From Oenanthe sinensis (Eukaryota > Streptophyta > Magnoliopsida > Apiales > Apiaceae), in NCBI GenBank assembly GCA_028671895.1, contig CM053802.1, positions 38,788,201 through 38,852,200 on the forward strand: 64,000 nt of DNA, written 5' to 3'. Below are positions 1 through 10,572 of this stretch, one piece after another. A program made the translations under genes and the position numbers. Within the stretch, counting starts at the first letter, position 1. Each line of letters begins with the position of its first letter. Under the pieces are notes generated by a model that saw nothing but the letters and a program-made list of their open reading frames with translations, made no database searches and was not told where the DNA came from.

Positions 1-1493
1 AAGAATTCTTCGGATGATTCAAGTAGGGTATTTAATACAAAATTCCCATCATAGGGTTACGAGGGAAACGTCGGCTCTAATTTGCCATTCATTACATTGT
101 CTACTATGTCGCCCCTCCTGGAAGGAACATTTCCAGATCCTGAGAAGGAATGTCCACCTCCCATTTACGGTGAAGGTGTGAGGCAACTCCTTGATAGAAC
201 AAGGCAGGATTCCCTAATAGATTTTAAAATCTTGGGATAACCCATCTCAAAGAGGTGAGGCTCCACTAGACAGTAATTTAGCAATTGTTATTGAGTCTGG
301 TGATGAGACAGTGCTTATGCATGACAGATCAAGAACACCTCTACGAGGCAATTCTCCACTTGATAGTGATTCAGTTCATTTTGATGAATCAGGTGCTGAG
401 AATATGAATGAATTGACAGATTTCACTTGCAGGTACAGAAGGCTATATTTGGAATGCATAGTGAAAGTGAGAGAGAGAAACACTTAAGTGAAAGTGAGGG
501 AGAGATACACTTGAGTGAGAGATAGGGAGAGAAAGAGTGAAACACTTCTACGTGCTCGACACTTAAGTGTAAACACCAACAGAACGTAGTAGAAGTGAGG
601 AAACCATAAGCCAAACACTTAACCTTGCTACTTGCTACTTCTAAAAGAAAAGCTACTATGTGTTCCCAATCAATGACAGATGAGAACCTTCTTTGGAAGA
701 CAAACCATTCAAAAGATGGGCCATTGGAGGATTCCTCAACTAAGGGGGAGAAGTTATAGTAAGAAAAAGGAGAAGTTAATAAAGTCTTATCTTCGTATCC
801 TTCGGAAGAGTTAAGAGTTAATATCCTAAAGGGGTTCGTATCCTGGATCCTGTAAGATCCTTGACCTGGAAGATCCTTGGAAAAAAGGGTTCGTATCTTT
901 GGGAGAAGTTAATATCCTTAGGGGGAGATATTAGACAAGAAGAAAAAGAAAATCTTATCTTCTGATCCTGAGGGGAAACAACAGAATATGGGAGAATCAA
1001 GGAACTGTATCCTATACTTGAAAGGAGTTGTCAGTAGAGGATTCCTCATCCAAGTGGGATGTACAGAAAAGAATTGACATTTCCATTTATTATCTAAAGG
1101 GAGAGGAAGAGAAAGAAGAAAAATCACATTCTTAGGGGGAGAACATTACTTGAGCAATGTTCTATGTGCTATTGAAGACGTTCCCAGGAATTTTGATTCT
1201 TATGAAGCTCTGTTCATGATAAGTTCTTTAAGTTCAAACTATGAAGGATTTTGAAGCAGAGAAAGTTCAAACAGACAGAAATGAAGATGATACAACTTGA
1301 ATATCAGTTCAGTGTTAGAGGAACAAACATCATTCGTTTCAGTCACACAAGAATTCTGGAAATGCATAATCTGATCCAGAAAAACCAGTAGCATTTTTTA
1401 CAAGTCTCGGACGATTACTTTTTCTAGTTGATAGTTGAGTTATCCTCTCTATGGAATTTGGTTGCAAAGTTTAACAATCAAAAAGGGGGAGAT
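1..1493 (+). mobile_element. Element B: decayed 3' internal end of a Sirevirus (ORF3 C-terminus and multi-PPT zone)
   Basis: No long reading frame survives. Bases 1-420 resemble the ORF3 C-terminal region of element D near 59600-60100, including the stretch around CATTCATTACATTGTC. Bases 1130-1270, with the 'gagaacattacttgagcaatgtt' type text, closely match the post-ORF3 region of element C at 37510-37640. Four GGGGGAG tracts lie at 744-750, 921-927, 1135-1141 and 1485-1491, and the last abuts the LTR. Low-complexity GAGAGA/CACTTAAGTG text fills 450-600. The reading is that this is the 3' end of a Sirevirus whose body lies upstream of the window. Confidence 0.75.
1480..1492 (+). other. Polypurine tract of element B
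   Basis: A run of A followed by GGGGGAGA ends one base before the TGTTGG start of the LTR. The same arrangement precedes the 3' LTRs of A, C and E. In this family the tract primes plus-strand DNA synthesis. Confidence 0.85.
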
Positions 1494-2204
1494 TGTTGGA
1501 GATTACGAAGCTGTATGAATAGTAATCGTGATAACTCAACAATAGAACAGGACAAGTAAATAATACTACGCCTACACAGAAAACAGGAAGAAATGAAGAT
1601 AAGGCAAATACAGTGAATCAAGATATTAGAAGAAGTTTTGAAGTCTACTACAGGTCACTGAAAAAAGTTCATTAATATGTTCATGCCTCAACGAAGAATA
1701 AAGGTTTAAAGACTTTCAGGGTTTCAGAAGTGTTGAAGATTCAGTATAGAAGTACCACAAGAAGATTTCAGTGTAAAAGCAGTGATTGAAGATAGACAGT
1801 GTTTGAAGCATAGGAATCTAGAAGGGTGAAGACAAAAGTTACAGAAGACAGCTACAGTCTTGAAGTTATACTCACTGAAAGATGTTCAGTAATATGTTCA
1901 AATGTCAGTGAAGAACAGAGATTGAAGTATTCGAGATTGTAGTAATGAAGATGTTGTCCAAGTACCTGAAAAGATTCTAGTGAAGTTACAGTGTTTATCA
2001 ACAGTCAGTGTTCGAAGCAATAAAGAACTACAACAATAATGTCAATTGGTTTAATTGAGAATATGGAGATCAATACAGTGTTAGTCACTTGTGAACCAGA
2101 CCAGTACACTAAGTGTCAACATAAAGAATTTTATTAACTTGTTCATGTACAAAAAGAATTGACAGAAGCCAAGGAAGCAAGGTTATTCTCTAAGTCATTG
2201 TATG

Positions 2205-2735
2205 AGGTGAAGAAATCAACACCTAGTTTAACAAGGTGAAGAAATCGACATCAAGGCAAATCAAGGTGTAAGAAATCGACACCTAGATATTCAAGTGAAG
2301 AAATTCAACACCAAGGCAATACATGGTGAAGAAAATCGACACTCAGCCTTGCATTGACAAAAAGAATTCAAGTAATACTTCACTGTGTCAAGAAATCGAC
2401 ACCTAGTAATGAAGCACTTGAAACTCGACACCTAGCCATGCAAAGAAGGAAATTCGACACCTAGGGTATTCATGAGACAAGAATTCGACACCTAGCTGTT
2501 GAAGTGTTTCGAGGCATATACATGGTTAAGGAATTCGACACCTAGCTTACATGGGAGTGAAATTCGACACCTACCTTTTACATACAAGGCAATTACATGT
2601 GGCTGCAGAATTTGACACACAGGATAATATTCTAAGGTAAAATACAAGAAAGCAAATTCGACACATAGAATATATCCAAGGGATTCTCAAAGTCAACTCA
2701 GTCAATATACAGGGGAAGAAGAATTCGACACTCAT
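2205..2735 (+). repeat. B-specific motif array, consensus AAATTCGACACCTAG
   Basis: About 14 irregularly spaced copies (20-50 bp apart) of GA(A)ATTCGACACCTAG and variants ('atcgacacctag', 'ttcgacactcat') fill half a kilobase of the LTR. The copies are not arranged head to tail, and the spacers between them are unrelated. This is the element's private version of the LTR motif arrays also seen in A, C and E. Confidence 0.85.
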
Positions 2736-3000
2736 AACTGCAGTTCAATTATTGAAAAGTCTACACTATATATATCAAATGAATCTAATTCATTTGGTGT
2801 GGAAGTGTGTGTGTGAAAATATACACACAGAATCAAAGAGATACAGAGAGAAACAGAAGCTGGAGAAGAAGAGATACAAAGCTATACACATACCTTCTTC
2901 ACTGGAGTTTTATAATCTAGCAAGATCATTATATTGTAAATCTATAGGGATATTATAAAGCACTCTCTGTTAGATTGATTTCTAGTTTGTTCATACACAG

Positions 3001-3005
3001 ATCTA
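3001..3005 (+). repeat. Target site duplication of element A (left), ATCTA
   Basis: ATCTA immediately precedes the A LTR and is repeated at 15853-15857 immediately after the 3' LTR. The 5-bp size is normal for copia integrase. Confidence 0.95.
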
Positions 3006-3082
3006 TGTTAGGAATCTACATGTGATTCGATGATAACATTAATTTTAGAATCATAGAAATTTTATTTGATGTAACTGATCAA

Positions 3083-3572
3083 TTGATTTGAAAGTTATAA
3101 ATATCAATTGATCAGGAAACCATTTATCAGTTGAAGTGTTTATATGAATCAACTGATAATTTGGATTGTAGCATAGGTGTACTTAGTCTATTTCAATCGA
3201 TAAGGTGTATATCAATTGATATTTTGTTCATCAATTGATGTTAGAGTCGATTGATATAGATCATCAATTGATGTGTAAATTAAACTGTTAAATTGTAATT
3301 ATGTGAAGACAGGAAATTACACAAGTGAAGGATGATCAATTGATATTGAAGCATCGATGGATGAGGGATCAATCGAAGAAGCCAAGTCAAGCATTGAAGA
3401 CCATCAACTGATGTGAAGACCCATCGATTGGTATATCGATTGATAACATCTATCAATCGATAAGCCATCTTTTATCAATCGATGGATATAAAGATCAATC
3501 GAAGAAGAACATAAGTTGATGGATTAAAGGATGGATCAATTGATATGCTTAACAGCAAATTATCAATTGAGT
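3083..3572 (+). repeat. A-specific palindromic motif array in U3 (TCAATTGAT / TCAATCGAT)
   Basis: About 20 copies of ATCAATTGAT, ATCAATCGAT, CATCGATGG, ATCAACTGAT and close variants lie within 490 bp. Most are palindromic or near-palindromic and have irregular spacing. The same motif family recurs in gag (5831-5945), the pol linker (8065-8158), the pol-ORF3 spacer (10016-10320), ORF3 (12139-12300) and the 3' LTR. Confidence 0.9.
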
Positions 3573-3761
3573 GTGACAACACAGAAAGAATATCTGTTGA
3601 AGATCCAGAGAACAAAAGCACTCCTATGGAAGACAGTCTAGAGTGGCTGTGAAGACTCAATCAGAAGTTGTCTTTTCAAACCTTTTTCAAAGATAGAAAA
3701 AGGTAAAAGAAAGGCAGGTAGAAACAATCCTAGAATAGGAATTGTAAAAGCACACTTGTGG

Positions 3762-3769
3762 TATATAAA
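3762..3769 (+). promoter_or_regulatory. Candidate TATA box of element A 5' LTR
   Basis: TATATAAA lies downstream of the motif array in U3, about 360 bp before the LTR end. The 3' LTR has the same box at 15550-15557. The transcription start would be some 25-35 bp further on, which is inference. Confidence 0.6.
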
Positions 3770-4127
3770 TAAGTGTAGCAGCATTATTAGAAGACAGATA
3801 AGTTAGACAATATTTCTTAATCAACTGTTTCAGCTTGAGAGCACATTTGTAAGAATAGTTGATTTGTTTTCTAATCTTGTAAAAAAACGCAGCTAGGTTT
3901 CTTTTAACCTAGGAACATTGAGCAAAAATATACACTGATGGAAAAACCAATCCATCAGTAATTTTAAATCTCTTTGTTCAGTTTATTTTTCAGTCTTAAA
4001 TTGTTCGAACATATTCTCACTAATTCTCAAACATCAAGAACAAATATTAGAACAAAAAAAAAAGTTTTAATATTTGTATTCAACCTCCCTTCTACAAATA
4101 TTGACATTGTTCTAGAGGAATAACAAT

Positions 4128-4140
4128 TGGTATCAGAGCA
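4128..4140 (+). other. Primer binding site of element A (initiator Met-tRNA)
   Basis: TGGTATCAGAGCA lies two bases after the LTR end and matches the complement of the plant initiator tRNA-Met 3' end over at least 12 bases. Confidence 0.92.
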
Positions 4141-4183
4141 GGTTTTCAACATACAGAAAGTTTAAAGATCAAGAACAGTCAAT

Positions 4184-6637
4184 ATGGGCCAAAAAGATTC
4201 AGGTGTGAAAATTCCAGTTTTAGAAAAAGATGAATATTTTCCATGGAAGGTCAAAATGCATCTGCATCTTCTTTCTCTCGACCCTTCTTATGTTCACTGC
4301 ATAGAGAAAGGTCCTCATATTCCCATGAAGCTAGTTACAGGTGTAAACCCTGATGGAACTCCTGCACTTGACAAACATGTTCCAAAACTCATCTCTGAGT
4401 TCACAGAAGAGGATGAAAAAGAAGTACTCAAAGACAAGAAGGCCATGAACATTCTGTTCAATGGCCTAGATAAAGATATGTTTGACAATGTTATAAACTG
4501 TATTTCATCAAAAGAAGTATGTGATACTCTTCAAACTCTGTGTGAAGGAACTGAACAAGTAAGGAAAAACAAGATGCAACTCTTGATTCAAAAATATGAA
4601 TCATTTCATTTCAAGAGTGGAGAATCTATCAATGACACCTATAGCAGATTTCAGAAGTTTTTAAATGGACTGAAGCTATATGGTAGGGTTTATGCAACTG
4701 AGGATACAAATCTAAAATTTCTTAGATTTCTTCCAAAGGAATGGAAACCAATGACTTGTTCCATTAGACAATCTCAGGACTTCAAGGATTATACACTTGA
4801 GAAACTTTATGGTATTCTCAAGACATATGAGTTGGAAATCCAACAAGATGAGGAAATTGAAAAGAATCAAAGAAAGGAGAAAACTATGGCTTTGGTAGTC
4901 AAAGAAAATGAAGAGAAGAAGGAAAATGGTTGTGTAGAAGAGTCTGTCATGATGGCTGGTGATGCTGTTGAAGAATCATTCAAGAGAAAAGGAAAGAGCA
5001 AGTGTGAAGAAGATGAAACATGCTCTCAGGATGATTTGGATGAGATTGATGAGCACCTTGCATTTTTGTCAAGGAAATTTTCAAAGCTAAAATTCAAGAG
5101 GAATCCATATGCTCAAAGGCCTGGATCCCAGTTTAGAAGCAACAATCAAAACAAAAATTTGGTTGATAGATCTAAATTCAAATGTTTTAACTGTGGATTG
5201 GCTGGTCATTTCTCAAATGAGTGCAAGAAGCCAAAACAAGAAAAGGCAAAGTCATATGAGGATATTGATTATAAAAAGAAATACTTTGATCTTCTAAAAC
5301 AAAAAGAAAAGGCTTTTGTTACTGAAGAAAAGAACTGGGCTACTGAGGACAGTGATTCTGAAGAATTCATCAATCTAGCATTAATGGCCAAACATGAAGA
5401 TGAAGAAGCTAGTTCATCATCAAATCATGTACTAGCTACAAACTTTTCTGAGCTTTCAGCTGATGAATACAATAGTACTATTAATGAAATGTCCAATTAA
5501 TTGTACAATTTGCATGTCACTCTAAAATCTGTAAACAAAGAAAACCTCAAGTTAAAGAACACCATTGATGCCTTAACTGAGAGGAATATTTTTCTTGAAA
5601 ATGAACTTGTCTATTTAGATAGATTTAAGCAGGAAAGAAAGGATGCTAGGAATGAACTAGTAAACAGTTTGAAAAGAGAAGAATTGTTGAAAGAACAATT
5701 GGCTGAAGAAATTGAAACCATTAGCAAATGGAATAGGTCTGCTAAAACTGCCAAACAAATAATTGATGTTCAGGGTGTAGATACTCTAGGAGAACTCCCC
5801 AAATCAATAGGCAAGCCATTGGCTGATACTTCAATGGATAAAGATCAATCGACTGCTAATCCTTCATCAACTGATAAGGATTATCAATCGATTAATACTG
5901 AATTAATTGATAAGCATCCATCGACAAGTAAATCATCAATGGCTAATAAGAAGAACAAATTTAGCACTCCTATTAAGTTTGTTAAGGAAACCAAAAATCA
6001 AGTTGAGGCTGAGACTGAGAAAATCAACATAGGTAGTTTATCCAAGAAACAATTAAAAGAAAAATTAGAAAAGATAGCACCTGTGGAAATTTCTCAACCT
6101 AAGTATGAGAAAAAGAAAAAGAATAGGAATGGTAAAGTAGGCATAAATAAGCACAACAACTACACTCCTGATATGTATGCACCTAGAAAAGTATGTGCTA
6201 AATGTGGTAGTGTAAATCATTTATCCATGCAATGCAAGAACATAAAGAATTCTATATCTTCAAATGATTTAAATATACATGACATGACTGCGAATGCCAT
6301 GTTTACCAATCCTATGCTCATGAATGCCATGTCTTCTAATTTGGTTACACCTAATGTTCATATGCCTTATGCACAAGTTCCATACATGTATAATCCCTTC
6401 TTTGCATATCCTAATATGAACATGCCTGGTATGCCATGGAACATGCCTAATGTAAATGATGAAATTCATGGAAATTCTGCCATGAGTTCCAAGGTGTCAA
6501 AGCCCCAAAAGTCAACTCCCAAAGTTAAAGTGAATTTAAACTCACTAAAACAAAAGGAACCTAAGTTGACAATAGGGGCTCAGGCTGCAACTAATAAAAG
6601 AGGACCCAAGGCAACTTGGGTACCAAAAACAACTTGA
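4184..6637 (+). pseudogene. Element A gag, 818 codons, broken by one in-frame stop
   Basis: Gag would form the capsid-like particle and bind element RNA. The frame opens MGQKDSGVKIPVLEKD, with a copia gag core (UBN2-type) over roughly residues 50-215. A CCHC zinc knuckle has C334, C337, H342, C347, and a second has C671, C674, H679, C684. The middle third is charged and coiled-coil-like. An in-frame TAA at 5498-5500 falls where element C has Glu in 'SIEMFN', so a Glu codon probably became a stop. Reading continues in the same frame to TGA at 6635-6637. Residues about 549-588 are Ser-X-Asp repeats encoded by the element's TCAATTGAT-type motif. The end, 'TWVPKTT', is the usual Sirevirus gag end. 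Confidence 0.88.
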
Positions 6638-9600
6638 TTGTTTTATGTGTGTGCAGGGAAACAGGAAGAAAAATCTCTGGTATTTGGATAGTGGATGTTC
6701 AAGGCACATGACTGGAGATTTGTCCCTGCTCATAAAGTTTGTGGAAAAGGTTGGCCCAGGAGTTACTTTTGGAGATAACAGCAAAGGTTTTACTCTAGGA
6801 TATGGCTCAATTGCAAAAGAAAATGATATCATTGAACCTGTAGCACTAGTTGATGGATTGAAGCACAATCTGCTCAGTATTAGTCAACTGTGTGATAATG
6901 GTAATGGTGTGTGGTTTACAACTGGATCATGCATCATAGCCAACAAAGAATCTGGTGATATTCTCTTACCTGGAGAAAGGAAAGGAAATGTCTATGTGGC
7001 TGATTTTCTCTCTGTAAAGGCAAATTCAATGACATGTCTACTTAGCAAAGCCAATACAGATGAAAGTTGGACTTGGCACAAGAAGCTAGCCCATTTGAAT
7101 TTCAAGGCCATGAATCAATTGGTTAGAAAAAATTTGGTTAGAGGCATTCCACAGATGGAATTCACCAAGGATGGACTGTGTGATGTCTGTCAAAAGGGAA
7201 AACAAAGAAAAGCATCATTCAAGTCAAAGTCTGAATCATCAATTGATAAGCCTCTGGAATTATTGCACATGGATTTATTTGGTCCAGTCAACATCATGTC
7301 AATTGCCAAAAAGAAATATGACTTAGTAATTATGGATGACTTCACAAGATTTTCATGGGTATATTTCTTACACTCTAAGGATGAGGCAAGCAAATTAATT
7401 ATCAATCATGTGAAGAATGTTGACAATAGCACTGAATGGAAGGTCAAGAAATTTAGAAGTGATAATGGTACTGAATTCAAGAATGCATCAATGAAAGAAT
7501 TCTGTGAAGAAAAAGGTATCACTCATCATTTCTCTACACCAAGAACTCCACAACAAAATGGAGTAGAAAGGAAAAATAGGACCTTGATTGAAGCTGCTAG
7601 AACTATGTTAGAAGAAGCAAAACTACCTACATACTTCTGGGCAGAAACAATTAATACTGCTTGTTACATTCAAAATATTTCCATGGTCAATAAACTTCAA
7701 GGCAAAATACCATATCAATTGATAAAGAAAGACAAGAAGCCAACAACTAATTTTCTTCATGTCTTTGGCTGCAAATGCTTTGTACTGAGAAATCAAGGTG
7801 AAAATCTAGGAAAATTCGAAGCCAAAGCTGATGAAGCTATATTTGTTGGATATGGAATAACAACCAAAGCATACAGAGTCTACAATCTTAGATTACACAT
7901 TGTTATGGAATCTATGCATGTAGTCTTTGATGACAAGAAAATTCAAGGGTTGTTTGATTAAGGATTTCATGATCTATTGCATTTTGAAAATGAATCCACA
8001 AGTAATATTGAAGATAGTGATGATGATGTGGAAATTACAAGAATTCAAGTACCTAGAATCCTCTCATCAATTGATCTCAATGCATCAACAGATAACTTAT
8101 CAGTTGACAATCATCAATCGACTGATAATACATCAATTGATAATCATTCGATGGATATCAACTCTGCTCAACAATCTTCAAGTAGAGTGTCCATCTCAGG
8201 GGGAGGGTTCTCAAATAGTCAATCACATCATAGTGATCATAACACTTCCAATGATCATGAAGCATCATCTTCAAGGACAAATTTACCATCTCAAAGGAAA
8301 TGGACAAAAAGTCATCCCTTTGAACTAATAATTGGAGATGCAAATGATGGTGTCAAAACTAGAAGTGCAACTCAAAATGAATACTTGTATAGTAGCTTCC
8401 TATCTCAAGAAGAACCAAAAAGGATTGAAGAAGCCTTGAATGATCCTGATTGGATAATTGCTATGCTAAAAGAGTGGAATCAGTTTAAAAGAAACAAGGT
8501 ATGGAAGCTGGTGCCCAAACCAAAGAACAAGTCTATCATTGGTACAAAATGGGTGTTCAGAAACAAAATGGATGAATATGGTACAGTGTCAAGAAATAAA
8601 GCAAGATTAGTGGCAAAGGGCTATTCACAAGAAGAAGGCATAGATTTTGATGAAACATTTACACCAGTTGCAAGGTTGGAAGCAATCAGAATCTTTCTAG
8701 CATTTGCTGCTCATGCTAATTTTAAAGTGTATCAGATGGATGTGAAAAGTGCTTTTCTCAATGGAGAACTAGAAGAAGAAGTATATGTAGAACAACCACC
8801 TGGTTTTATTGATCCTGTTCATCCTGGATTTGTATACTATCTTCTCAAGGCACTTTATGGATTAAAACAAGCACCTAGAGCCTGGTATGACACTTTGTCT
8901 AAATTCTTGATTGAGAATCACTTCACAAGAGGTACTGTTGATAAAACTCTCTTTCATAGAAATGTAAATGGATCTATGATTCTTGTTCAAATATATGTAG
9001 ATGACATTATTTTTGGCTCAACTAATGAAAAACTTTGTAAAAAGTTTGCTAAGTTGACGCAGAGTAAATATGAAATGAGCATGATGGGAGAATTTACCTA
9101 CTTTCTTGGTTTGCAAATCAAACAAGTCAAAGATGGTATTTTCATAAATCAAACCAAATATATTTCTGATTTATTAAAGAGATTTGATTTAAATGAATGT
9201 TCTTCCTCAAAAACTCCCATGACCACTACAACTAAACTTGAATTAAACACTAAGGAAGCTATAGTGGACATTTCAAGTTATAGAGGCATGGTTGACTCAT
9301 TACTTTATTTAACTGCAAGTAGGCCAGACATAATATTTTTTACATGTCTTTGTGCTAGGTTTCAAGATGATCCTAGAGAATCTCATTTGATTGCAATAAA
9401 AAGAATATTCAGAAATCTCAAAAGAACTCCAAATCTTAGAATTTGGTATCCTAGAGATTCTGGATTTGATATAATTGGCTATTCAGATGCAGACTATGCA
9501 GGTTGCAGAATTGACAGAAAAAGTACAACAGGCTCCTGTCAATTTCTAGGAAATAAGCTTGTCTCATGGTTTAGCAAAAAGCAGAATTCAGTGTCTACAT

Positions 9601-9938
9601 CTACTGCAGAGGCTGAATACATTGCAGCTGGAAGTTGCTGTGCACAAATTTTATGGATGAGGAATCAACTACTTGACTATGGGTTCAACTTGAACAAGAT
9701 TCCTATTTTCTGTGATAATACAAGTGCCATTGCTATAACAGAAAATTCTGTGCAACATTCCAGAACCAAGCATATTGACATAAGGTATCACTTCATTAGG
9801 GAACATGTAATGAATGGTACAGTTGAATTATATTTTGTCCCTAGTGAAAGACAACTTGCAGACATTTTTACCAAACCACTAAATGAATCTACCTTCAATA
9901 GATTGGTCTGTGATTTAGGTATGCTTAATTATATTTAA
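6603..9938 (+). pseudogene. Element A pol (protease, integrase, RT, RNase H), one in-frame stop
   Basis: The polyprotein would copy and integrate the element. The frame is open from 6603, +1 relative to gag, and overlaps the gag end by 35 bases. Protease Asp-Ser-Gly is at 6687-6695. An integrase HHCC zinc region (HKKLAHLN...CDVCQKGK) follows. Integrase catalytic Asp, Asp and Glu are at 7272, 7461 and 7566, in 'HMDLFGP', 'RSDNGTEF' and 'NGVERKNRT', the last lacking one Val codon found in D and C. RT 'YVDD' is at 8994-9005. RNase H follows with 'SDADYAGC', 'STAEAEYIA' and 'FCDNTSA'. A TAA at 7959-7961 splits the frame between integrase and RT, and translation would resume in the same frame. The integrase-RT linker (8065-8158) is a Ser-X-Asp tract made of the TCAATTGAT motif. 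All catalytic residues are present. Confidence 0.92.
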
Positions 9939-10572
9939 TCCTTTAAATGTCTGACAAGTTATGTATTAATATTATTTGTAGCCATTGATTATGTTAAATT
10001 ATTGATTCTTCAATAATCAACTGATAAACATTTTACATATCAATGGATATTACTGAAGCTGTCGACAGATAAATATATCAATTGATGATATATTTTTATC
10101 GATGGATATTTGGAACTATCGACAGATAAATATATCAATTGATGATATACTTATTTATCGATGGATAAATGTACATGTCGATGGATAAGATTATTATCAA
10201 TCGATGACCTGGAATTTGAGAGGTCCATGTCATCAATCGATCTGTACAAAATCTAGCCGTTGGTTACTTATTTTATCAATTGATTAATACATACATTCCT
10301 GTATGTATAACAGTCGATTGCCAAAATTGGTAACTTTTACTTTTCAATATTCAGCCAACGGTCAATTAAGTTCTATTTTGAGTAAGAAATTGATTAAGAA
10401 ATCAGTAAATATAAATAGTGAGATTAAAACTTCTTTTAATTCTTGCTTACATTTTCACTATCTCTTTCTCTTTCTCTTGCTAAGAACCCTAATTGCTACT
10501 GTTTAATTGTTGTTTCTGTATAACTACTAACAATCTTGCCAGTTAATTCTCGTCTCATCTTCAAAAACACTA
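9939..10572 (+). repeat. Element A pol-ORF3 spacer with motif array
   Basis: This is non-coding. Between 10016 and 10320 there are about 12 copies of the LTR motif family (TCAATTGAT, TCGATGGAT, TCGACAGAT, TCAATCGAT). The remaining sequence up to the ORF3 ATG includes a pyrimidine-rich stretch (10450-10490, CTCTTTCTCTT) followed by 'aagaaccctaattgc', the kind of sequence seen near plant transcription starts. A second promoter for ORF3 here is possible but unproven. Confidence 0.75.

Larger units (their letters stand above)
1494..3005 (+). repeat. Element B 3' LTR, left part (U3 side), interrupted by element A
   Basis: It starts TGTTGG directly after the polypurine tract and continues after element A at 15858, ending CTAACA at 16199, for a joined length of about 1854 bp. 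The start is related to the C LTR, sharing phrases such as 'taactcaaca..agaacagga' and 'ttaatatgttcatgcctca'. A weak TATA-like stretch lies near 2767-2774. Only one LTR of B is in the window, so its age cannot be estimated. Confidence 0.8.
3006..4125 (+). repeat. Element A 5' LTR (1120 bp)
   Basis: It starts TGTTAGGAATC and ends GGAATAACA directly before the primer binding site. It contains a dense array of TCAATTGAT-type motifs in U3, a TATA box and an A run near 4054-4063. It differs from the 3' LTR at about 24 positions. It keeps 59 bp (between the CAGCT repeats at 3831 and 3890) that the 3' LTR has lost. Confidence 0.95.

Noticed and set aside
2205..2735. Regularly recurring short repeat resembling a CRISPR array
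   Set aside because: The repeats are degenerate, the spacing is irregular, and the array sits inside a plant LTR; there are no cas genes.
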